Source: an uncultured Marinoscillum sp. | GTDB lineage: Bacteria > Bacteroidota > Bacteroidia > Cytophagales > MED-G16 | DNA length: 55,747 bases | NCBI GenBank assembly: GCA_902634135.1 | Contig: CACPJB010000003.1 | Span: forward strand, 1-55,747 | Reading direction: 5' to 3' | Part shown: piece after piece, positions 1 through 8,655 of the stretch | Numbering within the stretch: the stretch's first letter is position 1 | Layout of the letters: each line of letters begins with the position of its first letter | Translations under genes and position numbers: made by a program | The notes under the pieces: generated by a model | What the model was told of the DNA's origin: nothing | The model's database searches: none | The model's input: only the letters and a program-made list of their open reading frames with translations

Positions 1-515
1 TCATCAGTAACACCATCTCCGTCCGTATCTACTTGAGAAGCGGAACATCCATTCTCATCAACACTTTCTCCTTCAGTAGTATTGGGACATTGGTCTTTGT
101 CATCGGCTACTCCATCACTATCAGAGTCAAGTTGTGACAATGCACAGCCCTCTGAGTTTACCGTTACTCCTGTTGGAGTATTAGAGCACTTATCAAGAGC
201 ATCCGCTACGCCATCCTTATCAGAATCTATTAACTCAAATTCAGCTGTAATTGTAGTATTAGAAATTATCTTAAATGTAAGTGGATTTGCTGTTCCACTT
301 CCTGTACCTGTCCACTGCTTAAAAGAATAATTTTCTGTGGGTGTTGCAGATATCGTAACACTACTCCCCTCATCATATGAGCCAGAGGCAGGATCTACTG
401 TTCCAGCACCTGCTGGAGTAACTTTAGTTGTGAGAGTATAAGTTATTGGAGGAACTTCCTCTTCACAAGAAATCAATAAAAAAGATAATATAAATAAGTA
501 GTATAGATTTTTCAT
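1..515 (-). CDS. Surface lipoprotein with InlB-like repeat and thrombospondin type 3 repeats (3' end missing)
   Basis: Read on the minus strand, an ATG at 515-513 opens a frame with no stop that runs off the window after about 171 residues. It begins with a short signal peptide and a lipobox ending in Cys17 (LLISC), followed by acidic residues. Residues about 25-95 resemble the divergent InlB B-repeat (GAGTVDPASGSYDEGSSV, then FKQWTG and TITAEF). From about residue 97 there are at least three calcium-binding thrombospondin type 3 units of the DSDxDGVxD type, with CPNT-like linkers. Such proteins are usually surface-exposed and often sit in polysaccharide loci or carry an OmpA domain further on; the missing C-terminus leaves this open. 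It lies 84 bases downstream of the glycosidase gene on the same strand and has its own promoter-like TATATTTG. Its exact role is unknown; glycan binding is an inference from context. Confidence 0.85.
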   Translation of the reverse strand, partial: MKNLYYLFILSFLLISCEEEVPPITYTLTTKVTPAGAGTVDPASGSYDEGSSVTISATPTENYSFKQWTGTGSGTANPLTFKIISNTTITAEFELIDSDKDGVADALDKCSNTPTGVTVNSEGCALSQLDSDSDGVADDKDQCPNTTEGESVDENGCSASQVDTDGDGVTD

Positions 516-538
516 ATATATTTTAACATAATTACCTT

Positions 539-546
539 CAAATATA
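539..546 (-). promoter_or_regulatory. Candidate -7 element TATATTTG for the TSP3 lipoprotein
   Basis: The minus strand reads TATATTTG, matching the Bacteroidota -7 consensus TAnnTTTG, 23 bases before the ATG at 515. No clear -33 TTG was found. It may give the lipoprotein gene its own transcript in addition to read-through from the SusCD operon. Confidence 0.4.
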
Positions 547-599
547 AACCCATAAAAACTAAAAAGCAGTGATGTAAACCCTATTTTTTTTATCCTTTT

Positions 600-1979
600 C
601 TATCTCTTTAATACCACTACGTCATCCAGAAAGAAACTTGGTAAAAGAGGTTCTGCTTGTGGTTTGTAGAATACTACTCTAGCTTTAGTAACACCTTCAG
701 GCACAGTAAATTCAATATTATTTTCTGTCCATACGTCAGTTTTAGGAACTGCATACTCAACAAACTTCACCTTATTACCGACCTCATCTCTAATTACAGC
801 ATTAAAGGTATTTGTTGGTTGAATTTTCCATCTGTGAAAAAACTTAAACTCATAATTTTCTCCGGGCTCTAGATCAATTAATTGAAATATTGATCCGTCA
901 TGAGGATCTATTCTTGCAAGATAGTTTCCTGTATTCGGTTCTTGTGCAGCAGACGAAATAACTGCATTTTTAAATCCAGCCCAAGGTTCAATTTCTCCAG
1001 TTTCAAATGTTCCGTTTTCAAGTAAATTTCCCTCTACCTCTGTTACAACTTCAACAACCGGGTCAGATCCGGGACCGCTAGATAAATTTGGTTTGTAATT
1101 GGCATAGTATTCACCAAGCTCAGTCAAGTTATCTTCCTCGTCATATAATACAGATGATGCTAACCTCGGATAGTTAGGCGAGTTTTTTGTTCCAGTAAAC
1201 CAAGCGAACCTCTTCACATAATTTCTTTTATAGAGCTCAGGCAATAGTGTTCTCATAGTTCCTAAGACCTCCGATATAGTATATTTATTATCTTCAGCAG
1301 ATTGAGCACCGTCATCAACTACTGACATCTCAGTAATCCAGATAGGTTTATTATATTTTTGAAAAACATTATCTACGACATCAAGAAAAAGATTTGGGTT
1401 GTTACTCCTATAAATATGAAGGCACACAAAATCTACTCTTAAATTCTCCTCTTCAGCTCTTGCCATAAATTCATCCAGCCATCCATTTTCAAAACCCGCA
1501 GGAGCAGGGCTACCTAGAGGAACACCAATCTCTTCTAATTTCGGCCATAAAGCTATTGCCTCGTCAACCGTTAAATTTGATTGAGACTCAAGGTCAGGCT
1601 CATTAAACCCTAAAACATTTTTCACCACACCAGCACTTACTAGCTGCTTAATTTTATTTACTTCAACGTCATTTACACTGCCAGACCCCCAAAACATGGG
1701 AACAAATTCAACGCTATCAGGAATTTCATCTCTAAAATCTCTATTCCATGAGTAATGCCAGAACGGTTTTAATCTACCAATTCGAGTAGACCAGGTCGTC
1801 TCCTTATAGGCCATTCCTATGCCCTTTTTTGTTTCTAAATCCTGATTAGCACCAATATCAGAAGCAGGAGGCGCATTTTTAGATCTTTCTAATCTTGTTA
1901 TATCTAACTCATCTGTACAATTAAACGTAAGGATTGATATTAGCAAGAGTAAAATAAAAGTTAAATATTTTTTTTCCAT
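600..1979 (-). CDS. GH128-like (Asl1-type) glycoside hydrolase lipoprotein with C-terminal carbohydrate-binding domain
   Basis: 459 residues. It has a signal peptide with Cys21 as the likely lipidation site (LTFNC), followed by an acidic stretch that in Bacteroidota favours surface export. Residues about 50-295 match the Asl1-like glycosyl hydrolase core (family GH128), whose characterised members are beta-1,3-glucanases. The two probable catalytic glutamates are Glu127 in GFNEPD and Glu217 in WITEMS, at the ends of barrel strands as expected for a clan-A fold. Residues about 318-459 begin NLLENGTFE and form a jelly-roll module of the CBM4/9 kind. The gene starts 1 base after the SusD stop, so it belongs to the SusC-SusD operon and probably cuts glucan at the cell surface before uptake. 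No T9SS C-terminal sorting domain is visible. Substrate is inferred from the family only. Confidence 0.82.
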   Translation of the reverse strand: MEKKYLTFILLLLISILTFNCTDELDITRLERSKNAPPASDIGANQDLETKKGIGMAYKETTWSTRIGRLKPFWHYSWNRDFRDEIPDSVEFVPMFWGSGSVNDVEVNKIKQLVSAGVVKNVLGFNEPDLESQSNLTVDEAIALWPKLEEIGVPLGSPAPAGFENGWLDEFMARAEEENLRVDFVCLHIYRSNNPNLFLDVVDNVFQKYNKPIWITEMSVVDDGAQSAEDNKYTISEVLGTMRTLLPELYKRNYVKRFAWFTGTKNSPNYPRLASSVLYDEEDNLTELGEYYANYKPNLSSGPGSDPVVEVVTEVEGNLLENGTFETGEIEPWAGFKNAVISSAAQEPNTGNYLARIDPHDGSIFQLIDLEPGENYEFKFFHRWKIQPTNTFNAVIRDEVGNKVKFVEYAVPKTDVWTENNIEFTVPEGVTKARVVFYKPQAEPLLPSFFLDDVVVLKR

Positions 1980-1980
1980 T

Positions 1981-3717
1981 TTAGTATCCTGGGTTTTCGA
2001 TGAGTTTTGGATTATCTGCCAGTCTATTCAAGCCTAATGCATAATAATAATTTCTTTCTGGGTGTAGTCTTACTCCGCCCAAGTCACCATCTGCAATCTC
2101 AATAGTATATGTCTCTGTGTTTGCATTGAAACGATAATGAAGCCTGTGTCTTCTTTTATTATCTAACTCTTGAACAGCAATTCTCCATCTCCTCAAATCC
2201 CAAAACACATGCTCTTCAAATGCAAGCTCACATCTTCTTTCTTGTCTAATTTTCTCTTCCGTTATTTCTCCTAAAGATAGAGATGGCATACCCGCCCTAT
2301 CTCTAATTTGATTCATCACACTTACCATGTCTCCATTCGGATCGCCAAGATAATATGCGGCCTCCACGTAGTTTAATAAAATTTCTCCAAGTCTGAATAT
2401 TATATAATCTGTACTAGATCTCGTAGCATCTGGTGTATCTGGGTTTGTTCTTTTTCTAATTAATAATCCTGTTGCCATACTTCCTGTAAGCTTAGAAAGA
2501 CCACTTCTAGGCCACCCTTCTAAATTGCCTGTCATACTTCTATGAAAGAAAACGGTACCGTTTTTAAAACTAGAACCAGGGTAAAATATTGACGCTTTCA
2601 TTCTAGGATCTCTCATTCCAAAATACCAATTTGGATCGATAGGGGTATTGTCGTCATACATATCACGGTCTACCAAACCAGAGGAACCGTCAATAAAATC
2701 AAATTGTTCCAGGGTTTCCAGGTATACTGGATAATTAGAACTCCAATTAAAACCAAAACCTGCTGGTTGAGCTAGAGCATCCCACTGGTGACTTTTACCT
2801 GCTTCGTAATCGTATTTTTCACTAAATATTACTTCGGGGTTATTAATTTCATCTATAAAAAGATTGCCAAAGTTTTCTACATGATCAGGATATTTTTCAT
2901 AAAGAGAAAATATACCGGATTGCATAATTTCTTTAGATGCATTAAGAGATTCAAGATAGTATGAGGATGCCTCAATTGAAGGAAATCCTAATATTCCATT
3001 TAGTTGTTCACTGCCAAAGTTGGCAATACTTCCTGCGTAAAGCATAGCTCTACTTTTAAGAGCTAGGGCTACCCATTTTGTTATCCTTCCATCTTCAATT
3101 GGAAAAGGAGGAAGAACTTCAGATATCTCATCCATCTCCTTGGATATAAAGTCATATATTTCTTTCTCTGAGTTCCTTTCTCTATAAATTTCATCGTAGC
3201 TTCCTTGTATCGGGATCACATCTGTTATTAAAGGAACACCACCAAACCTCTTTACCATTTCAAAGTATACATGAGCTCTGATAAAACGCGCTTCAGCAAC
3301 TCTTGACTCTATAAAATCCTGTGTCAAACTATTTGATTGGGGAAGTTTTGTTATCATTTGATTACATTCTCTTACTAGTGAGTAATCGTAATAATCTAAA
3401 ATCTTACCCTGAAGGCCACTTTCGTTGTAATCTACATCTATCACTTGCGTATAAGGAATTTGCCACGATACACCATAATTTCTTGACTCTCCCCCATAAG
3501 AACTTATCAACCCCATATTTAAATTCCCATTTCCAGATTTAATATGAAATTGTGCCCTATCATATAAATCAAATAAGAAAGCATCTGCTAGACTAGGGTT
3601 ATCAAAAACTATTTGATCAGATATAATATCATTTCGAGTAAGATCAAAAGGATCATAACATCCTGAAAGGGAAATAATAATCGAAAATATTAACAGTCTG
3701 TTTTTAAAATTTTTCAT
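1981..3717 (-). CDS. SusD/RagB-family glycan-binding lipoprotein
   Basis: 578 residues with a lipoprotein signal (Cys20, SLSGC) followed by acidic and polar residues. The N-terminal half is helical and TPR-like, including the RFIRAHVYFEMVKRFGGVPLI segment split here as RFIRAHVYFEMV and KRFGGVPLI, which is diagnostic of the family. The C-terminal RagB/SusD part contains FRLGEILLNYVEAAYYLGD and ends with the usual LxxIPxxE-like region replaced by LHPERNYYYALG. SusD proteins form a lid over the SusC porin at the outer surface and bind oligosaccharide. The gene lies 2 bases downstream of susC and 1 base upstream of the glycosidase, so the three are surely cotranscribed. The specific glycan cannot be read from the sequence; the neighbouring GH128-like enzyme points to beta-1,3-glucan. 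Confidence 0.93.
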   Translation of the reverse strand: MKNFKNRLLIFSIIISLSGCYDPFDLTRNDIISDQIVFDNPSLADAFLFDLYDRAQFHIKSGNGNLNMGLISSYGGESRNYGVSWQIPYTQVIDVDYNESGLQGKILDYYDYSLVRECNQMITKLPQSNSLTQDFIESRVAEARFIRAHVYFEMVKRFGGVPLITDVIPIQGSYDEIYRERNSEKEIYDFISKEMDEISEVLPPFPIEDGRITKWVALALKSRAMLYAGSIANFGSEQLNGILGFPSIEASSYYLESLNASKEIMQSGIFSLYEKYPDHVENFGNLFIDEINNPEVIFSEKYDYEAGKSHQWDALAQPAGFGFNWSSNYPVYLETLEQFDFIDGSSGLVDRDMYDDNTPIDPNWYFGMRDPRMKASIFYPGSSFKNGTVFFHRSMTGNLEGWPRSGLSKLTGSMATGLLIRKRTNPDTPDATRSSTDYIIFRLGEILLNYVEAAYYLGDPNGDMVSVMNQIRDRAGMPSLSLGEITEEKIRQERRCELAFEEHVFWDLRRWRIAVQELDNKRRHRLHYRFNANTETYTIEIADGDLGGVRLHPERNYYYALGLNRLADNPKLIENPGY

Positions 3718-3719
3718 AA

Positions 3720-6700
3720 TTAAAATAATACTCTTAGTCCAATGGTATAAGATCTTGTTATAGGGTATCTTCTCGTCGCTTGTGTTCCTGGATCAAATTC
3801 TGGATCGAATGTGTTTTTATAAATTCCAAGATTCGTCCATGAGATTAGATTCTCTGACGAAAGATAGATCTGAGTTGATTTTAGTCCAATCCTCTTAAAT
3901 GTTTTTTCTGGGACATTATAAGATAGATTTATATTTTTAACTCTTAGGTATCTCACATCCCTTAGCCAGAAGTCAGAAATTTTTGCATTATTACTGTTTG
4001 AAGATAAACTTGCTGCAGGAAGTGTAGCCTCTGGGTTAATATTTACATTTGGATTGTCTGGATGTGGTTGCCATGCGTATCGATAATGGTAAGCTAATGG
4101 TATTGAGCCGTTACTAAACATATTTGCAGCAGGACCATTAATATATATGCTAAATTTAGATGCTCCTTGAAACGCCGTTGATAACTGAAAGTTTTTATAT
4201 TTAATGTTTACACCCATTCCATATGTGATTTCTGGCATATTTGATGCATATCCAATAACGTCTTGATCCCTGAAATTTATTGTGTCATTTTGATCAAGGT
4301 CTTTATACTTAATATCTCCCGGTCTTAATGTTAAGTTTCCATTTCCATCTTGAATTATTGTGTGATTATTTATCTCATCTTGATTCATAAATATACCATC
4401 AGAAAGATATCCAAATCTTCTATTTACCCATTGGCCTTCTCTCCCAAAGATTCTTATATAATCAGGGTCGGTAAATTTTTCTAAATCATTTCTCACAACA
4501 AATTTTTCTTTTCCGATAGCAAAATTTGGTGCTAGATCAATTCTAAAGTCCCCAATATTTTGCTGGAAAACAGCTGATAATTCAACTCCTCTATCATCAC
4601 TAACATTAATATTAGTTAATGGTAAATTAAACCCGCCTTCCTTAGCCACTGATTTCTGATCATTGCTAAGTATATTTTCTCTTTTTCTATAAAAATAATC
4701 TAGTTCAACCTGAAGACGTCCTTGAAGAAAGGATCCTTCAAGCCCTAAATTATACATCGTAATAACTTCCCATGATAAGAATGGGTTTACCTCTCCTAAA
4801 GTTCTAATTGTATTATTTGAGATATTTTGTCCAAATAAATAAATATTTTGTGACTGATAACCTGCTAAATAGTCAAACCCATTAATACCGTTGGCAGTGT
4901 CGTCTCCCATCTGTGAGTATGATGCTCTAAGCTTTAAACTAATATTCTCACTATTTGAAAAAAAGGATTCTTCTGAAGCAATCCACCCTAATGAGAAACT
5001 TGGGAAATACCCCCATCTGTTTTTTGGAGAAAATAACACGTTCCCATCGGCTCTAAAAGTTGATTCAAAAAGATACTTGTTTTTAAACCTATAATTAAGT
5101 CTAGCAACTGCACTTTTTCTTCCTATATCTGAACCAGAAGATCCATCATTTGTCTGTTCATTCTCCGAGCCAATAAAAAGTTCAGGTATTGAGGTGGTAA
5201 ATAAATTTTTTCTGGTGGCAGAAAATCTGCTATAGCTCCTTCTTGTTTGTTCAGCGAGTAAAAGCACCTGAAGGTCATGCGAACCAACACTTTTTTTGTA
5301 CTCAGCTGAAACTAAAGGATATAACATTGTTCTTCTAAACTGTGAGTCGGATATAGAAGATACTCCATTCCCTACACCTTCAAGTGTAAAGGTTTGATCT
5401 GACGGTGAGTATCTATATACATTATAAGGGTTTCTAAAAGACTTTTCAGACCTATCAAGCACCTGAATATTCATATTAGCTCTTAACACAAGACCTTTTA
5501 CTCCAGGAATAGTATAATTAATTCCAATTTTACTTCTAAATGTATTATCAAAGCGATCATAAGTACCAAAAATATTTCTACTAGAACGCGCTAATGGATT
5601 TCTGTTTCCAGTAGTTGAACCTGAGTACGACACAAAAGGCTTTGATGGATCAGGAACAGATACTCCTTCGGGCAGGGAAGTTGGAAAAATAGGTTGAGCT
5701 GTTGAAAGGTCAATCCAAATATCAGACAAAGCATTTTTAGAAGGTCTCTCGCGAATATCTTGACGATAAGACATATCAACACCTAGACGTAAATGTTTAT
5801 TTAAATTAATATCAATATTTGATCTTACGTTATATCTCTTATAATCAAAGTCTCTTGACCTAAAAAAACTTTCCTGGTTAACGTATCCAAATGAACTAAA
5901 ATATTTTACGTTATCTGAACCCCCTGAAACATTTAAATTATATTGTTGCATCGGAGCATTGTTGTTTATAAGAGCCCCAATCCAATCTCCTCCCTCATAA
6001 CCTTCTGCTCCATTTTCATAATTCTGTACATCTTCTTCGGTAAATGTTGCATTAGCATCTGAAAAGTCATTAAGGTTTGCTTCTCTTACCAACTCAACAT
6101 ATTGTGATGGTGTTACGTGCTCAAGAAATGCAGTTGCAGATTGTGATGTATAACTTGAGTTAAATGATATTTTTGGTGCGCCTTCTTCTCCGCGTTTTGT
6201 TGTAACAAGAATAACTCCGTTACCTGCTCTTGCTCCATATACGGCTGCTGACGCATCTTTAAGTACACTTATACTAGCTATATCATTTTGGTCAACTCTT
6301 GAAAAGTCCATTTGAACACCATCTACCAAAACAAGAGGGGCTTCACTAAAACCTCTTATTCTAATTTGAGTGTTTTCTCCACCAGGTAATCCTGAGTTTT
6401 GTCTTGTCATTACTCCTGGTACCTTTCCAGCGATTAGATTAGATGTATTTGCAACGGGAACTGTTGTCAATGCTTCTTGTTTAATGGTAGCAACTGATCC
6501 TGTAATATTTATTTTTTCTTGTGACCCGTAGCCAACCACCACAACTTCCTTAAGTGTTTCAATATCTGGCGTCAATTGAACATTAATTATTGTCTGACCA
6601 TTTATAGGTATTTCTTGTCTTTCATATCCTGAAAATGAAATTACAATTATTGTATCAGAGAAGGCTTCTAAAGAAAATTCACCATTAATATCCGTTATGG

Positions 6701-6848
6701 TACCAGTTGTTGTTCCTTTTATTATAACAGTTGCTCCTGGTAAACCCTCACCGTTTTCATCAATAACACTACCATTTACTATATGATCTTGTGAAAAAGC
6801 AGACCAATGAATAAGAACTAAAATTAAAAAATTTAATATAGTTTTCAT
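3720..6848 (-). CDS. SusC/RagA-family TonB-dependent outer-membrane transporter
   Basis: 1042 residues from the ATG at 6848. An in-frame ATG six codons upstream is possible, but the signal peptide (MKTILNFLILVL... ending SAFSQ) begins here. Residues about 20-105 form a carboxypeptidase-regulatory-like domain (VNGSVIDENGEGLPGATVII), followed by the VVVGYG signature and the plug domain (about 105-225), then a 22-strand-type barrel ending in YTIGLRVLF. It imports SusD-captured glycan, energised by TonB-ExbBD, which are not in this window. It is the first gene of a minus-strand operon with susD, the glycosidase and perhaps the TSP3 lipoprotein. No regulator (SusR, hybrid two-component system or ECF/anti-sigma pair) is adjacent, and no extra N-terminal anti-sigma-interacting domain is visible. 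The 180-base upstream gap contains no clear TAnnTTTG. Confidence 0.95.
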   Translation of the reverse strand: MKTILNFLILVLIHWSAFSQDHIVNGSVIDENGEGLPGATVIIKGTTTGTITDINGEFSLEAFSDTIIVISFSGYERQEIPINGQTIINVQLTPDIETLKEVVVVGYGSQEKINITGSVATIKQEALTTVPVANTSNLIAGKVPGVMTRQNSGLPGGENTQIRIRGFSEAPLVLVDGVQMDFSRVDQNDIASISVLKDASAAVYGARAGNGVILVTTKRGEEGAPKISFNSSYTSQSATAFLEHVTPSQYVELVREANLNDFSDANATFTEEDVQNYENGAEGYEGGDWIGALINNNAPMQQYNLNVSGGSDNVKYFSSFGYVNQESFFRSRDFDYKRYNVRSNIDINLNKHLRLGVDMSYRQDIRERPSKNALSDIWIDLSTAQPIFPTSLPEGVSVPDPSKPFVSYSGSTTGNRNPLARSSRNIFGTYDRFDNTFRSKIGINYTIPGVKGLVLRANMNIQVLDRSEKSFRNPYNVYRYSPSDQTFTLEGVGNGVSSISDSQFRRTMLYPLVSAEYKKSVGSHDLQVLLLAEQTRRSYSRFSATRKNLFTTSIPELFIGSENEQTNDGSSGSDIGRKSAVARLNYRFKNKYLFESTFRADGNVLFSPKNRWGYFPSFSLGWIASEESFFSNSENISLKLRASYSQMGDDTANGINGFDYLAGYQSQNIYLFGQNISNNTIRTLGEVNPFLSWEVITMYNLGLEGSFLQGRLQVELDYFYRKRENILSNDQKSVAKEGGFNLPLTNINVSDDRGVELSAVFQQNIGDFRIDLAPNFAIGKEKFVVRNDLEKFTDPDYIRIFGREGQWVNRRFGYLSDGIFMNQDEINNHTIIQDGNGNLTLRPGDIKYKDLDQNDTINFRDQDVIGYASNMPEITYGMGVNIKYKNFQLSTAFQGASKFSIYINGPAANMFSNGSIPLAYHYRYAWQPHPDNPNVNINPEATLPAASLSSNSNNAKISDFWLRDVRYLRVKNINLSYNVPEKTFKRIGLKSTQIYLSSENLISWTNLGIYKNTFDPEFDPGTQATRRYPITRSYTIGLRVLF

Positions 6849-7028
6849 TACTAAATGATTTATCAAATTATTCGATAGTATAAAGTTTTTAAAAAAACTG
6901 AATCCAAATTAAATTATTTATTAATTATATTTAGATAAATTAAAACAACTATTAAATTTAACACCATTCCATGAAAAATCAAGCAGGGTAATTGTGTATT
7001 TAATTTTATAAAATAATAATCGTATTAA

Positions 7029-7622
7029 ATGTTTTTAGAAAGATCTATAAATCAAGCAAATAATATTGGATGGATAGAGGTGGTATGTGGCTCAATGTTT
7101 TCTGGTAAAACAGAGGAGCTTATCAGAAGGGTAAAAAGAGCAAAACTTGCAAAACAAAAAATCAAGATTTTTAAACCAAAACAAGATATAAGGTATAGCA
7201 AAAAAAAAGTTACTTCTCATGATAATAATTCCATAAAATCTAAACCAATTAAATCTCCATCAAAAATTCTTGAAGTCGCTGAAAAGTTTGATGTAATTGG
7301 AATTGATGAAGCTCAATTTTTTGATGATAGTATTGTTGAGGTTTGTAACAAATTAGCTAACTCAGGAAAAAGAGTTATTGTAGCTGGTTTAGATATGGAT
7401 TATAAGGGGAACCCTTTTGGTCCAATGCCAAATTTGCTTGCAATAGCCGAGTATGTAACTAAAGTTCATGCAATATGTACTAGATCAGGAAAGATGGCTT
7501 CTTATACTCATAGGATTGCAAAAAGTGATGAGCTGATTCTTTTAGGTGATACTAGAAAATATGAAGCTCTAAGTAGAAAAGAATTTATAAAAATGAAAAA
7601 AAAATCTAATGGCAAAGGTTAA
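7029..7622 (+). CDS. tdk: Thymidine kinase (type II)
   Basis: 197 residues, normal for the family. It phosphorylates thymidine to dTMP for pyrimidine salvage in the cytoplasm. The P-loop GSMFSGKT is at residues 21-28 and the DEAQFF motif at 93-98 supplies the catalytic base Glu94. The lasso region near the thymidine site is present ([13 protein letters not shown]), but the four zinc-binding cysteines of the E. coli and human type II enzymes are mostly gone. From memory this is usual in flavobacterial enzymes, so I do not read it as decay. The gene is divergent from susC and its 3' end overlaps the alcohol dehydrogenase start by 14 bases, implying one transcript with translational coupling. 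An AAA run of nine A's lies at codons for Lys58-60. Confidence 0.93.
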   Translation: MFLERSINQANNIGWIEVVCGSMFSGKTEELIRRVKRAKLAKQKIKIFKPKQDIRYSKKKVTSHDNNSIKSKPIKSPSKILEVAEKFDVIGIDEAQFFDDSIVEVCNKLANSGKRVIVAGLDMDYKGNPFGPMPNLLAIAEYVTKVHAICTRSGKMASYTHRIAKSDELILLGDTRKYEALSRKEFIKMKKKSNGKG

Positions 7623-8655
7623 ATCTTATGCGGCATTACAACCAGACAAACCTCTAGATTCTTATAACATAAATAGAAGAGAAATAAATCCTGATGATGT
7701 CAACATTGATATATTATATTGCGGTGTATGTCATTCTGATATTCATATGGCAAGAAACGAATGGAATAATACTTCTATATATCCGATGGTTCCTGGTCAT
7801 GAAATAATTGGTATAGTAAAAGAAGTTGGGAATAGTGTTAAAAAAATTAAAGTTGGAGATACAGTAGGTGTTGGAGTATATGTTGATGCTTGTGAAAAAT
7901 GTAATAATTGTAATTCTGGTAAAGACCATTATTGTGAAAAAGGTATAGTGCTAACATATAACTCTTATGAGTATGGCACTAAAAATATTACTTATGGAGG
8001 GTACTCTAAAAGTATTGTAGTAAAAGAAAATTATGTTATTCAAATACCTTCTGAAATGGATCTAGCTAAAGCAGCTCCTCTCCTTTGTGCTGGTATAACT
8101 ACCTATTCACCATTAAGACATTTTAAAATTAATAATACGCATAAAGTTGGAATTGCTGGCCTAGGTGGGTTAGGTCATATGGGCTTAAAGTTTGCATCAT
8201 CCTTTGGTGCTGATGTTGTTGTTTTTAGTACTTCAGACTCAAAAAAGGAGGAGGCTTTTGAGATGGGAGCAAATCATTTTGTAAATATTAATAATGCCAG
8301 TAACGTAAGAGATCATGTAGATTCATGTGATTATATTTTAGACACTGTATCGGCAAATAGAGACATGGGGAAAGTTTTTTCTTTCTTGAAAACCGATGGG
8401 TTGATTATGTTAGTCGGTCTCCCAATGGAGCCTCTTGCTATTTCGAGTTTTTCTCTTATAGATAAAAGAAAAGGAATTGTTGGTTCTGCAATAGGAAGTA
8501 TTGCCGAAACTCAGGAAATGATTAATTATTGTCACAAAAAAAACATATACCCTGAAGTGGAACTGATACCTATATCAAAGATTAATGAAGCATTTGATAG
8601 AACAATAAATAAGGATGTTCGGTATAGGTTTGTAATAGATATGTCGACTTTATGA
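7609..8655 (+). CDS. Zinc-dependent alcohol dehydrogenase (cinnamyl-alcohol-dehydrogenase/YahK type)
   Basis: 348 residues, full length for the medium-chain dehydrogenase/reductase family. Likely catalytic zinc ligands are Cys41 (GVCHSD), His64 (PGHE) and Cys160; the structural zinc site is Cys95, Cys98, Cys101 and Cys109. The nucleotide-binding loop is GLGGLGHMG at about 184-192. The pattern fits broad-range NADP(H)-linked aldehyde reductases such as YahK and plant CAD rather than ethanol dehydrogenases; substrate is not predictable. The start ATG lies inside the tdk 3' end in another frame (14-base overlap), so it is probably translated by coupling. The stop codon directly abuts the stop of the convergent peptidase gene with no base between them. 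Confidence 0.9.
   Translation: MAKVKSYAALQPDKPLDSYNINRREINPDDVNIDILYCGVCHSDIHMARNEWNNTSIYPMVPGHEIIGIVKEVGNSVKKIKVGDTVGVGVYVDACEKCNNCNSGKDHYCEKGIVLTYNSYEYGTKNITYGGYSKSIVVKENYVIQIPSEMDLAKAAPLLCAGITTYSPLRHFKINNTHKVGIAGLGGLGHMGLKFASSFGADVVVFSTSDSKKEEAFEMGANHFVNINNASNVRDHVDSCDYILDTVSANRDMGKVFSFLKTDGLIMLVGLPMEPLAISSFSLIDKRKGIVGSAIGSIAETQEMINYCHKKNIYPEVELIPISKINEAFDRTINKDVRYRFVIDMSTL

Noticed and set aside
82..330. Open frame on the plus strand across the thrombospondin-repeat gene
   Set aside because: It is the antisense shadow of the repeats; the minus strand has a signal peptide, lipobox and domain matches.
6849..7028. Possible small RNA or tRNA in the longest intergenic gap
   Set aside because: No cloverleaf, strong stem or GC-richer patch could be found; it is plain AT-rich spacer with no clear promoter motif.
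7029..7622. Thymidine kinase lacking zinc-binding cysteines as a decayed gene
   Set aside because: P-loop, catalytic Glu and length are intact, and I recall the same change in other flavobacterial enzymes.
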